Source of the DNA: Diphasiastrum complanatum
Taxonomy: Eukaryota; Streptophyta; Lycopodiopsida; Lycopodiales; Lycopodiaceae
Direction: 5' to 3'
Length of the DNA stretch: 64,000 nt
NCBI GenBank assembly: GCA_029204225.1
Contig: MU832130.1
Span: 1 to 64,000 of the forward strand
The first letter of the stretch is position 1. Each line of letters begins with the position of its first letter. Shown here piece by piece: positions 24,212 to 34,709 of the stretch. The notes beneath the pieces are model-generated. The model saw nothing but the letters and a program-made list of their open reading frames with translations, searched no databases and was not told where the DNA came from. Both the position numbers and the translations under genes were made by a program.

Positions 24212-24618
24212 TGTCAGAATTTGTGATACAAATTCTAGATGAAGATAGTAGTCCTACTAGCACTCACACAAAACCAAGCATAGAGAGAATTCAGATCATA
24301 GGAGAATTGAGCAATTGCTCTAGCATAATAGAATGATTGTGCTGGGGTGCCAGTCTACTTAAATAGTTTCTCTAATGAATGAGAAAAGCTAAGAGCCTAA
24401 AGCAAATAGCAAAATGGCAAAAGCTAATTGCTAATAATACTACCTATATTTGGTCTTTATGAACTTCTAAGTACTAAATAGATCCTAATCTATTTGTAGT
24501 GCGCCCACCTACATGCATAAGCCTTAAAAAAACGAATTTACTATAAATAGAATGGTCTCTAAAAATAGCACACAGGCATGGCCAAACTATCATTAAGGGG
24601 TATCAAATAAACATTAGC
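24212..24618 (-). repeat. Copia alpha LTR, 5' LTR missing its first bases
   Basis: Matches the alpha LTRs at 45446-45907 and 48436-48867 from TTCTGACA back to TTTATTTGATACC. The terminal TGTTAGGAA is missing, and the sequence passes into a Gypsy fragment at about 24619. Confidence 0.85.
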
Positions 24619-24920
24619 GCGGTGACCTGGTGGAAAGGATAACCTTATTCCAAAAGGTGAACTAGTAAAGTTGGAGGGTCTGACTGTTTACATGCCCATG
24701 GAACTTGAAAAGGTCATGGATATGTGACGACGTCAGGTTGAGAAAGTGCTAGATATCTGAACACCTGATTCATTGGAAGGGTAAGTCAGACAATGATGAC
24801 ACTTGGGAGAAAGAAGACATTAGATCGAGATTCTTTGGTTTCCTACCTTGAGAAGGAAATTGTTAAGAGGGAGGAAATGTTGTGTACCAGAACAGTATGA
24901 CCTTGAGGTTGCACCTTCAC
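24619..24920 (+). mobile_element. Gypsy chromodomain end and LTR start
   Basis: Decayed plus frames give LIHWKGKSDNDDTWEKEDIR, a chromodomain typical of the integrase C-terminus of plant chromoviruses, then SRFFGFLP and a stop. A purine-rich GAAGGAAATTG...GAGGGAGGAAA tract precedes TGTTGTGTACC (about 24879), the likely LTR start. Copia D is inserted at 24920, and the LTR seems to resume at 29014. Confidence 0.75.
24916..24920. repeat. Target-site duplication TTCAC, left copy
   Basis: TTCAC directly precedes the LTR of Copia D and is repeated exactly at 29009-29013. Confidence 0.95.
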
Positions 24921-25361
24921 TGTAGGAATCCAGAATCAAGACTATTCATTAACACAAAGTATTCTCAAAGAGAAGAGAGAGATGGTTAGATGGCCCTCTT
25001 GTAGAAACTTGTGGACAGCCAATATGAGCAGTAGATTGCTTAACAAAAGTGTCTCATACAAATGAATGGATACATATAAGTAGTCCAAGATGGCTATCTA
25101 CCTTCATGACTGTTGGCTGTCCAATAACTTGACTAATGGCTATCTAGCTACCATAAGTTACATAAAATAATTAAGTACCCCAAATAACAAGTTAGGTACT
25201 TAATTCAAATGTATAGGCCCCTAGTGGACCCACGAGTCCCTACAAGTTAGTTTCATACTAACTTGGGCCTAAAATATAAATGACCATGGTTACACAGATC
25301 TCGACCTTTTGGGTCATAGTAACCTATGGCTTCTACATCATTTACATTTATTATTCTAACA
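24921..25361 (-). repeat. 3' LTR of beta Copia D
   Basis: 441 bp, minus-strand TGTTAGAATAATAAATG...GGATTCCTACA. It differs from the 5' LTR by about six substitutions and one 2-bp indel by eye. The polypurine tract TTTAAGGAGGG lies next to it. Confidence 0.95.
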
Positions 25362-25539
25362 CCCTCCTTAAATGAAAATGACATGTAGAAATGACATGTA
25401 TTCACTAAGTAAGAAAATCAGCATGTTGTTTTAAATTTAAAGTTTCACAAAGAGCTTTAAATCGAACTCTAGGCAATGCCTTAGTGAACACATCTGCAAT
25501 TTATCCATCGTGGGACAATATTCAAGCGTGATGTCGCCA

Positions 25540-25872
25540 TTATGAAGCTTCTCCCGAACAAGTGATAGTGGATCTCGATATGCTTTGTTCTTGCATGAAA
25601 TACTGGATTTCGTGCAATGGCAATAGCACTTCGACTATCCGTAAATTGGAGAGTAACCATATACACTCTGTAGTGGCTGAAAACGTTGCTCTATATTCTG
25701 CTTCACTTGAGGATGTAGCAACGGTGGGCTGCTTCTTGCTTAACCAAGAAACTGCAGAATTTCCAATGAAAAAGCAATGACCACTAGTAGAGCGTCTAGC
25801 GTCTTGATCTCCACCCCAATCCGAGTCACAAAAACCAGCCAAACATGCATCATCACTAGAAGGCCTGCTCAT
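25540..25872 (-). pseudogene. RNase H remnant of Copia D
   Basis: The minus frame starts just after a deletion junction and reads CLAGFCDSDWGGDQDARRST, then SWLSKKQPTVATSSSEAEYR. These are the first and second acidic motifs of Copia RNase H. The reading frame decays after IWLL. Linker sequence (KSVEFAD...) lies directly upstream with RT missing between. Confidence 0.85.
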
Positions 25873-25983
25873 AAAAAACAGGTTCTATTGCACTATCCTC
25901 AATAGATGTAACAGCAAAATCAGAACAATCAGCAAATTCTACTGATTTAGATGAGGCACGAGTCTTCCCTTCATAGAAGCGGT

Positions 25984-26463
25984 TCACTTTTGCAATAGCC
26001 ATTTAGGGACTGGTTTAGGCTGTCCAACAGCCTTACTTCGATCAACGCTTTGCTGTCCAAAGTGATCTGAACTGTCAACACTTTGCTGTCCAAAGTGCTT
26101 TGAAATTGGACTATGTTGTCCAAAGTTTTCAACAGGCCGTTCCTCTTCATAAATCTGCTCCTCTTGATAAATTATGGGCTGTTCGCTTGAAGAACTAGTG
26201 GGCTGTCCATTAGAGGATGATGGCAGTGCCTCCTCTTCAACATTAGATGGTGATACCAAATCATACCAAACTTCATAAGGAGTCAAAATCTTCAAGGCTT
26301 TACTTGGACACCGATTACTAATGTATGTCGTCATAATAACCGCTTCAGCCCAAAACTTGAGGGGAACGCCCTTTGCCTTAAGCATGCAACGAGCCATCTC
26401 CATGATTGTGCGATTTTTCCTCTCGGCAACACCATTTTGTTGCGGTGTGTAAGGTGTAGTCAT
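25984..26463 (-). pseudogene. Integrase C-part and FGQQS-repeat linker of Copia D
   Basis: TTPYTPQQNGVAERKNRTIM holds the integrase glutamate. After YEVWY the sequence jumps to the linker, which carries tandem 11-residue units (HFGQQSVDSSD, HFGQQSVDRSK) and KAVGQPKPVPKWLLQ. About 100 residues of IN C-terminus present in element E are missing at the jump. Confidence 0.85.
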
Positions 26464-26509
26464 TTGATGTAAAATGCCTTTGCTTTGAAGAAACGTGCCG
26501 AACGTACTT

Positions 26510-28060
26510 TTAATGTATTCCCCTTCTCAGGTCAGTACGTAATATCTTCAAAGTATGCCCAAATTGAATTTCTATCATAGCAAGTATGCCTCCTTCGCAT
26601 ACATGTCCTTCGGGATGCTCCATATTTGGAATGCCTTCCACCATGTTGAATTTCTTCAACATATTCAAACTTCCAAAATTGAGGTGCCCGTACCTCGCAT
26701 GCCATAGTTTAGCCAGCTCCAATGCATGTGAATTAGTAGCAACAAGACCAAAGGATGTCAAAGCTTTAGGTTCATAAATATCCAACAAAAACAAACCTCC
26801 TCGCAATGTTCCCGAAGCAACAATTAAAAGTGGTCTCTTTGGGTCTTTTATAAGACATTTGTCTTCTTTAAATTCTACAATCAATCCTTGATTCATGATT
26901 GTAGAGACCGAAATGAGATTTTTTTTAATCTTAGGAACATAAAGTACATTTCGAATGTACTTTTCTTCTCCATTGGGAAGAATGAGAGGTATAGATCCAA
27001 TGCCTTCAATTGGATAGGAGGTGTTGTCAACACCTTGAACCTTGCTTCCATCTTTGATTTTCATAAGCTTTGTGAAGACGTCTCTATGGTGAGTCATATG
27101 GCGTGTAGCTCCGCTATCAATCACCCAATCAATGGAAGAAAAAACAGCAACCTGCAAAGCTGAAGTAGTGCTGTTTTCTGCTAAAAAACCAGCAAGTCGA
27201 GAAGTGGTAGAAATCTCATTTTGATTAGAAAGGAGATTGTTAGTGACAAAAGCAAAATCACCATTGAAAGAATCATCCTCCTTTTGATGTTCTAATGAAA
27301 TCATGGCTGTATTTGTATCAATACCTTTCTCTTTATCCTTAGTAAGCTTCTTCCTACATTCCTTCATGTGGTGCCCAAACTTTTTACAATAATGGCACTT
27401 ACCCTTCTTTTTGGATCTTTGATCTTGGCCTTCCTTGGATTTTTGATCCTTGGAAGAAGAAGGCTTACCTTTCCACTTGCCCTTGTCTTTGCCTTTGGTG
27501 AAGAAGGCTTGATCTTCTTGTTCACCAAAATTAATCCTTGTTTGCTCTTCTTGGAGAAGTAAGCCAACAAGCTCTTCAAAGGAGATTTGCTGTCCCCTAA
27601 GAGATATGCTTAAAGTAGACACAAATGGAAGATAGGAATGAGGAAGTGAATCAAGAGTAATTGAAACAAATTGAGAGTTCTCGACAATTTCGTCAATGCT
27701 AAGAAGCTCTTCACGAAGATCCTTGATTTTCATTAAATGATTTGAAAGCGTATCACCCTCTTGCATCTTCAATGTTGAGAGTTGATTACGTAGAGAAAGC
27801 ACTTTCGCCATATTCTTCACTTGGAACATCTTGGCAAGTACTTCCCAAGCACTCTTGGAAGTCTTGCATGATCGAATGTGTGGTAGGATTGATCTCTTCA
27901 CGGATAGCGCTATGACCGAATGTGCTTGTGCGTCACGTCGATCCCACTTCTTTTGTTTTTCGGAAGACACCTCCACATGTGTTGAAGAAGTAGCTCTTGA
28001 CAGTGTAGTAGGTGCCAAACTAGGTGGCCTCTCTTCATCACCACTTACAACTTCAAACAA
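26510..28060 (-). pseudogene. Gag-protease-integrase N-terminus of Copia D
   Basis: 516 codons. A UBN2-type gag domain is followed by a CCHC zinc knuckle (CHYCKKFGHHMKEC), protease DSGATRHMT, and the integrase HHCC region (WHARYGHLNF...MVEGIP...CEG). The second cysteine of the CxxC pair is lost (CEGGIL), and the frame jumps to FGHTLKILRTD, deleting the segment with the first two catalytic aspartates. No ATG-proximal context was examined, so the true gag start may lie upstream near 28090. Confidence 0.9.
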
Positions 28061-28089
28061 ACCTTTACCACATGCAATAGCTCGTTCAC

Positions 28090-28565
28090 AAGAAGATATA
28101 GGTGGTTGTATTTTGCTGAAATAACAGAATACTAACTAATATGCAGGCTTCCAATGAAGCCAAAACCACAACCAAAACTTTTGTGGTAAAATGGTGTGCA
28201 CTCAATGTGCTAATGGAGCAGATGGTAAGGCCTTCTTCCAGGCTCAAAAACAAAAAAATTTCAGCCACTAAAAATGTGTCAAAAACACATTTGTCTTCAA
28301 GGTAGATGGGCGCCCTCCTCCAAGAAGAAAATCTGAAATTTGAAGCATGTAATCTGATTTCAATCACATGAAAACTAGTTGAGCATGGGCGCCCTGGCTC
28401 CAAGCTTTTCCCTGCAATTTCCTGCACAAAAAACAAGGAGCCGAACAGTTCTCTCCACAAATATCAGAAAAATTCTGATTTTTATGAACCAAAAGAGGAG
28501 AAATGTGGCTGCCTATTGGGTGCCCTCCAGCAAGCAATCAATTCTGAAAAATGGCTCTGATACCA
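28090..28565 (-). other. PBS and untranslated leader of Copia D
   Basis: TGGTATCAGAGCC follows the 5' LTR on the minus strand. The leader to about 28090 is non-coding and shares TTTTTCTGAT-like words with the leader of element F (20489-19900). Confidence 0.85.
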
Positions 28566-29008
28566 TATAGGAATCCAGAATCAAGACTATTCATTAACAC
28601 AAAGTATTCTCAAAGAGAAGAGAGAGATGGTTAGATGACCCTCTTGTAGAAACTTGTGGACAGCCAATATGAACAGTAGATTGCTTAACAAAAGTGTGTC
28701 TCATACAAATGAATGGATACATATAAGTAGTCCAAGATGGCTATCTACCTTCATGAATGTTGGTTGTCCAATAACTTGACTAATGGCTATCTAGCTACCA
28801 TAAGTTACATAAATTAATTAAGTACCCCAAATAACAAGTTAGGTACTTAATTCAAATGTATAGGCCCCTAGTGGACCCACGAGTCCCTACAAGTTAGTTT
28901 CATACTAACTTGGGCCTAAAATATAAATGACCATGGTTACACAGATCTCGACCTTTTGGGTCATAGTAACCTATGGCTTCTACATCATTTACATTTATTA
29001 TTCTAACA
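28566..29008 (-). repeat. 5' LTR of beta Copia D
   Basis: 443 bp, nearly identical to 24921-25361. Its inner end reads CCTATA rather than CCTACA. Confidence 0.95.
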
Positions 29009-29439
29009 TTCACCACGAGGTAGAACATTGTGCCGTCATTGACATTTTTGGTGCCATATGTCAACACGTCAGGCTACCTTGTTTCACAGGTCACAGATCT
29101 CAGTGTGCACCATGTTTATGACCCACTTGTACTATGTATATAGAGGTGGGAGAACCTGAATCATTCATTCAAGCTACCCAATGAGTTGGTGGATGGTATG
29201 AGCACATGTGAGTAAGAATGTATCTCTAGCCATGGCGATGAGTGCATGTGAGAGTCGAGTATGATGGTGGTATGGAATGCCAGTTATTGTAGGAGGCTTG
29301 ATCAGGCCAATTGGTGTCGATAGCTTTGGTGCACGAGGGTGAGTTGGTACTCTATGGATGGGCAATTGCAAAGTGCTCTGTCACTTGATGTTGTGTGGTC
29401 ACCTTACAGAGCTCGGCCTAGTAGAATCATAACAAGGAA
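29009..29439 (+). mobile_element. Gypsy LTR continuation
   Basis: It resumes with the duplicated TTCAC after Copia D. The segment TACTATGTATATAGAGGTGG...ATCATTCATTCA is found in inverted orientation at about 52095-52150, supporting an LTR of a Gypsy family. The exact LTR end is not resolved before LINE copy 5 starts near 29440. Confidence 0.55.
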
Positions 29440-32150
29440 GAAGTGCCGAGTGTCGCTCTCTTCATCACCTTGTCACCCATGCCCGTACTCATGATCCGCA
29501 CCTTCTCCGCTCCGCCCGACGCTCCTACCATCGCACACTCCGCCGGAAAAAGCGTGCCTATGATGACTCTGAAGGAAAGCGCCTTGTTGACCTTCTCTTC
29601 AGTTCCTGCTCAGGCGCCTTTTGGCGTGAGTTTATCCCTCGTGCTCCACCACCCCTCCTGGATGACCTCAGCATATGGACCGAGTACGCTACCAATCTAT
29701 ATACCATACCCACTGACACACCCATTGCTATCTCCCCGCATCCCTCTGATTTCACCTTCTTCACCTCTGACATGGTACTTGCGGCCATCAAGAGAATGAA
29801 GTCCAATAAGGCAAAAGATATTGACAACCTCAAATCTGAGCTCTTAACACATGCTTCTGACCTCCTTGCTCCCACACTAGCCTCTCTCCTCAATTCTACC
29901 GTTGTCTCTGGCTTCCCTTCATCCTGGTGCACCAACATCATCCATCCTATTCATAAAAATGGTGATCCCATGATTCCAGGTAACTACCATACCATCATGA
30001 TTGGACATGTTCTCACAAAGCTCTATGGTACCATTCTCCAGTCTGCAGTGAGTTCAAAGGCAGAATCCAGGAGATTACATGCATTGGGACAGGCAGGTTT
30101 CCGCTCTCATTATTCTACCATTGACGGCTTTGATTGAGAAAGCTAAGTACAGGAAGGAGAGGGTTTACTGTTGTTTTGTGGACTTCAGGAAAGCCTTTGA
30201 CTCTGTACCACGCTCTCTGCTCATTCAGAGACTTTGCGACCTTGCTTCTCCACAGACATTGTTCTGGCAGTGATGGCTCTCTATGAGCGGGTCTTGGGAT
30301 GTTTTCGACACGGCAGTGGCATCTCTGATCACATTTGGAGCACCATTGGGGTGAAATAGGGATGTTCCCTTTCACCGGTTCTTTTTGGATTGTACATTGA
30401 CGAGTTAGGGCGAGCCATCTTACAGTGTGGTGGAGTGGGTTGTAGACTCGGCACCATTTTGATTGCTATTCTCCTCTATGCAGATGATGTGGTATTAGTA
30501 TCTCCGACCAAGGAGGGATTACAGAGGCAGCTAGATTGTTTACAAGAATTTTGTACCAGGTGGGGATTGGGGGTGAGCACTGTGAAGACCAAGGTTATGG
30601 TCTTCAACACTTCTCGAGCTTTCATGCAACACCAGGAGCTCACCCTAGATGGAGAGGCCTTAGAGGTAGTTTCTTCTTATACTTATTTGGGGATACTCTT
30701 TTCTGGTCCTACCTTCAGCATGCGACAGGCAGCCACCACCCGACTTGGGAAGGGGCATTCCTCCCTTGTTGAGCTTGAGCGGTTCTGTTTCAGGAAGTTC
30801 ATCCGAGATGCACGCAGTAAGTGTAGACTTTTTGATACTATTGTCACCCCAACAGCCTTGTATGCAACAGAGACATGGTGTACCGGTCTTCCCTCATCAC
30901 ATTGGGCTAGCATTTCAGGCTTACAGACCACCATGTTAGCTCGTATGATTCGGGCGAAGCCTTCGGTTCCACATGAGATCCTTCTTGCAGAGTTTGTCGT
31001 TCCACCCATTCAGATAGATGCGGCATTCCAGCTTATTGTATACATTCAGAGAGTTCAGGCTCTACCAGCAGATGCAGATATGCAGTATACACAAACAGCA
31101 CTTGCTTCCTCACACTCCCTTCATGACCAGGGCTATCGACTGTCGTGGTTTTCTCAAGCATCCCACTTCCTTCTTGAGTCATTTGGTATCTCCATTACAA
31201 CGCTCCCATCAGGTACTCATCAGTATATCAAGCGATTTTTATATCGGGCATATATCGACCGTACTTGGAGGGGACAGCTTGGGGTCAAACCCGCCTATTA
31301 CTGGACTCACTTTATTGAGCTTGACATAGCAGGGCTCCCAGTTTTGCCACACTATTTGGACTCAAGATTATCACACAGTCTCAAATTTACATTGGGACAG
31401 CTCTGCGTGTCGTCACATCAGTTGGCTATTGAGACTGGGAGATTCCAGGGTATCCCGAGAGAGGCACGGATTTGTCAATTATGTTCCTTGGATGAGGTGG
31501 AGTCAGAGGAGCACTTTATCTTTAGGTGCCCGGTGTATTATGAGATCAGAGGGAGATACTACTGTTTGTTTCATGACACGCCAGTCACCCTACGATCCCT
31601 CCCAGCTTATGAGGACTCCCGATGTGCTGCACTCATGATACGAGAGATGCTCATACTGCGACAGGACTTGTGTCAGACAACTCAGCAGGAGAGGACGAGA
31701 CCTAGGATTTGATGATGATGATGATGGCGACGACTTACCTGCCCATAGAGATCGGAGACAATGTCCCACCCATACTCATGTTGCAGCACGAGCTACTCGA
31801 CCTATCACGAGGAGACCTCATCCTCCTAGACGACGTCAGCGACCACCAGCGGTCCTTCATGCTGCTGCATGCATTACATCCTTTTATAGCATCAGCAGGA
31901 CATGATTGGTTGATAGTGGCATACCTTATTCATGACATTTAGCAGTATATATGCTCCCACATGTTCCAGATATCATCACATCTACTTCAGTTCATAGCAT
32001 TTAGATTTGCTATTTCTGTTATCGTTTTGGAGACGTTTCATACGCTCCCATGGTTACCACATACCTGACATGTACAACTAGTCTTATATGCCTTTTGGCA
32101 TGGAAAAGACATTAATAAAGCTTTCTTTCATTCTTCTTTCTCTCTCTGAT
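29440..32150 (+). mobile_element. LINE copy 5: 5'-truncated, first unit of the array
   Basis: Starts in the endonuclease-RT spacer (CRSLHHLVTHARTHDPHLLR). Frames give AFWREFIPRAPPPLLDDLSI, RT (SWCTNIIHPIHKNGDPMIPG, FVDFRKAFDSVPRSLLIQRL, LLYADDVVLVS) and the zinc motif (ICQLC...HFIFRC). A long clean frame covers 30390-31712. The first PIP-like motif has been lost (QQERTRPRI, stop at 31710), but the acidic run and terminal ACITSFY (31867-31887) are still recognisable beyond the stop. The 3' end has hairpin 32088-32101, TTAATAAAGC and a CTTT/TTC/CT tail (32121-32150). Confidence 0.9.
32088..32101 (+). other. LINE 3'-terminal hairpin
   Basis: Perfect ATGCC-TTTT-GGCAT stem-loop followed by GGAAAAGACATTAATAAAG. 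Confidence 0.85.
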
Positions 32151-32266
32151 CCACTCCAGCGACGGTGATGGCGCCCTGATCCGCCCTGCCCTAGTCCGTA
32201 ATGGTTGAATACTGACCGCTAGGTGTCCTGCTGCTAGCGTGCTCCCCAGAACTCCATTTCTACCAC

Positions 32267-33304
32267 ATGGCTCCACGCAAGCGGGGGGGAGGTAACTCCC
32301 CCCACTCCCCACCGTGCCTTGCTGGCCCGGAAACCACCATCTCCATTGCATCTGATCCGTGCCCTGCTGGCCCGGAATCCATCTCCATCGCGGGTATGCC
32401 TGTTGTACCTGCTCCTGCAATCGTACCTGCTTCAGGTGGAACCATCGCATTTGCATCTGGACTGTCCATCGCACCTACCTTCGATCCACCTTCACCTTCA
32501 CATTCTATTCCAGTCGCAATCCCTATCTCCCCGTTAGATCCTATTCTTGATAATAGTGAATCCATTATAACCGACCCTTTGCCCCCGAATACCGTCCTAG
32601 AAGAGGAATCACTTCTGCCTCCAGCTTTTACGATCTGTCATTCGTGCAGATCATTTACATTCCTATAAATATCTCAACGACCATTCGAAAAAAAACTTCT
32701 TTCTCTTGAAGCCATGATCCAAGTTGTGCAATCTCAACTTCGGAATCTAGATTCGTCTATTGATGATCTCAAGAAAGAAGTTACAGCTATCAAAATCGAA
32801 ACTTCCTCTCATTCAACTACTTCAGCCAAGATCCAACAGCTTGAAAGTCAAGTGGAATAGCATCATACCGCTGTCCGATCAGATGTGCTTAAAGGTCTTA
32901 ATACTGTATTTCTACCTCCTCCACCTTCATTTATCTCAGCTACGTTCATTGAGAGCCGTTTGCGAGAGCAAAAGGCTCTTAATGTCCGAGTCAGAGGTAT
33001 TACGAACTCCCATGATGTTGTTGGTGAAGCTAAAAAGTTTCTTGAAGAGAGTCTTCAACACCACCACAAGGATATGGATATTGCATGGCGGCCTAAGAAA
33101 GACCCAGGTACTCTTGTCATACGCTTTGCATCTGCAACTGGTCGTCATGAAGTGCTAGGGAAGGGATCTACACTGCGGGGCACCACGATATACCTGGATG
33201 AAGACCTTACTTTCATTCAGGTTCAAGAACGGAAAAAAGCAAAATAGGAGGCTCTAACGAATGGAAAACGGTTGATCTATAGGGATGGTATCATTCGTTC
33301 TGTA
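32267..33304 (+). pseudogene. ORF1 of the half-LINE (frameshifted)
   Basis: The start ATG at 32267 gives a Pro/Ser-rich N-terminal half (to 32665). A coiled-coil-like Lys/Leu stretch (DLKKEVTAIKIETSS...KIQQLESQVE, about 32767-32858) ends in a TAG. Then 32885-33247 carries RLREQKALNVRVRGI, an RRM-like block (TLVIRFASATGRHE) and LRGTTIYLDEDLTFIQVQER, ending at TAG. GKRLIYRDGIIRS follows after it. The order matches ORF1 of copy 7. At least three stops or frame changes separate the parts. Confidence 0.75.
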
Positions 33305-33507
33305 GATATTAAAACCTGTTGCTATTAATGAGATATCTGCGACTGTTCAGAGTTAGTGAGAGAGTTAGAGCACTGAAGAGATGCCAGTTGAATCTGTAAA
33401 TGGTCTTCGTACCATATAATCCTGGACATTATCCTCTTCTTAGTTAGTTTGGTTTTAGTTATGTTGTTTGACGGTTCCACTTTATCTGATGTACTTGTTC
33501 GTCTTAT

Positions 33508-33521
33508 ATGCCTTTTGGCAT
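33508..33521 (+). other. LINE 3'-terminal hairpin, with in-frame ATGs
   Basis: ATGCC-TTTT-GGCAT. Its ATGs open a frame (MPFGMEKTLIKLLLL...) that runs through the TTC tail into ORF1 of copy 7 without a stop until 34125. Confidence 0.85.
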
Positions 33522-33539
33522 GGAAAAGACGTTAATAAA

Positions 33540-33570
<31 letters not shown>

Positions 33571-33580
33571 CTCTCTCTCG

Positions 33581-34709
33581 CTATTGTCTCCTCCCCCTCC
33601 CTCGCTGGAAACAGCTCCTCCATCGCTGAACACAGCTCCTCCATCGCTGATGAAAACACCTCCTCCATCGCTGCTGGAAACAGCTACCCCCCCCTCTTTG
33701 CTGGAAACACCCCCTCCCTCGCTGAAAACAGGGCCTCCTCCATCGCTGAAAATACCTCCCCCATCGCTGCCCTTACCACCCTTGCTGCTGGATCAGACCC
33801 CTCGTTGCCTACAGTTGTGCACTCCCCCTCGCTGTCCTCAAACCTGCCATCGCTGCCTACAAAAGGTGTGGCACCCTCTTCTTCCTCTTCTTCTTCTTCC
33901 CCACTCTCACTCTCTTCTTTATCCTCTGTGGTTCCTCCCTCTCTTTCATCTTCTTCTTCTTCTGCATCTTCCTCATCTCCATCAATCTCCCACCCTATTG
34001 CTCTGGCCACCCCTATAGGCCTTCTTCCTATCCCTATTCCTCAAGAACCCACAGCTTCTCAATCTGCGGTACCCATCCCATACACTCCCTCCAAATCAAC
34101 GGAACTATTTGACTATCACAACTAAAAGGAATAGTGGTCTCCTTACTCAAGGAAAAAAATGTGTTGCAGTCCAAAGTCGCTTCGTTAGAGCAGGTGATCA
34201 ACAATAAGCAGGTTGCAGCATCGGAATCAACCACCACCAAGATAAAGGAGCTTGAGAGTAAAATAGAGCAGCATAAAGATTCATGGGTAGCAGTCTTGCA
34301 GAAAGGCACCAAACCTAGCGCCCCCATCTCTTCCGTCATCTCCGCCACCATTTCGGAAGAGAGGTCGAGGGAACAAAAGGCCCACAACATCAGGGTTCGT
34401 GGGATACCAGACACACAGGATGCCATTGCCGAGGCCACGAAATTTCTCGAGACCACCCTTTGGAGGACCTCCAGAGATGCCGCTACACTCATTATCCGTT
34501 TCACTTCTCTAGAGAGTCGCCGAGATGCTTTGCGGTACAGAGCTAAGCTTCGTGGCACCACTATCTATATGGATGACGACCTCACATATATCCAGGTAGA
34601 GAAGAGGCGTAAGGCCTTTCAGGCAGCCCGTGAGTCTGGCAAACGAGTCATTTACCGAGATGGACGAGTGCGCTTTCTTGATAGTGCACCTAGCAGATCC
34701 CAGCGCTAG
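33581..34709 (+). pseudogene. ORF1 protein: low-complexity N-part, coiled coil, RRM, C-terminal domain
   Basis: The N-terminal part (to 34125) is Ser/Pro/Leu-rich and built on repeated SSIAEN/SLAGN units. A frame change near 34115-34130 separates it from 34134-34709. The second part has a coiled coil (LLKEKNVLQSKVASLEQVIN...KIKELESKIEQHKD). It continues with an RRM-like domain opening IRVRGIPDTQDAIAEATKFL and containing ATLIIRFTSLESRRDA, and then LRGTTIYMDDDLTYIQVEKR...GKRVIYRDGRVRF, like the C-terminal domain of L1 ORF1p. No CCHC knuckle is seen. ORF1 proteins of this type coat LINE RNA as trimers. There is no ATG at the natural start. The only upstream in-frame ATG lies in the tail of copy 6. 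Confidence 0.75.

Larger units (their letters stand above)
24921..29008 (-). mobile_element. Complete but internally deleted beta Copia D
   Basis: Two LTRs, a PBS (TGGTATCAGAGCC, minus, from 28565), a polypurine tract and a perfect 5-bp TSD define an intact insertion of 4.1 kb. The interior retains gag, protease, part of integrase, the linker and part of RNase H. It lacks the integrase D-D segment, the integrase C-terminus and the whole RT, so it cannot be autonomous. It was inserted into a Gypsy 3' region. Confidence 0.95.
32151..33580 (+). mobile_element. LINE copy 6: ORF1-only half-LINE
   Basis: It begins right after the CT tail of copy 5 and ends in its own hairpin (33508-33521), TTAATAAAAC and (TTC)n(CT)n tail. 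Between them lies ORF1, then only about 200 bp of 3' UTR. No endonuclease or RT sequence is present, although the 3' terminus is intact. The 3' UTR is only weakly similar to those of copies 5 and 7, so this is a separate subfamily rather than a simple deletion of a neighbour. It resembles in plan the mammalian HAL1 half-L1s. Confidence 0.8.
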
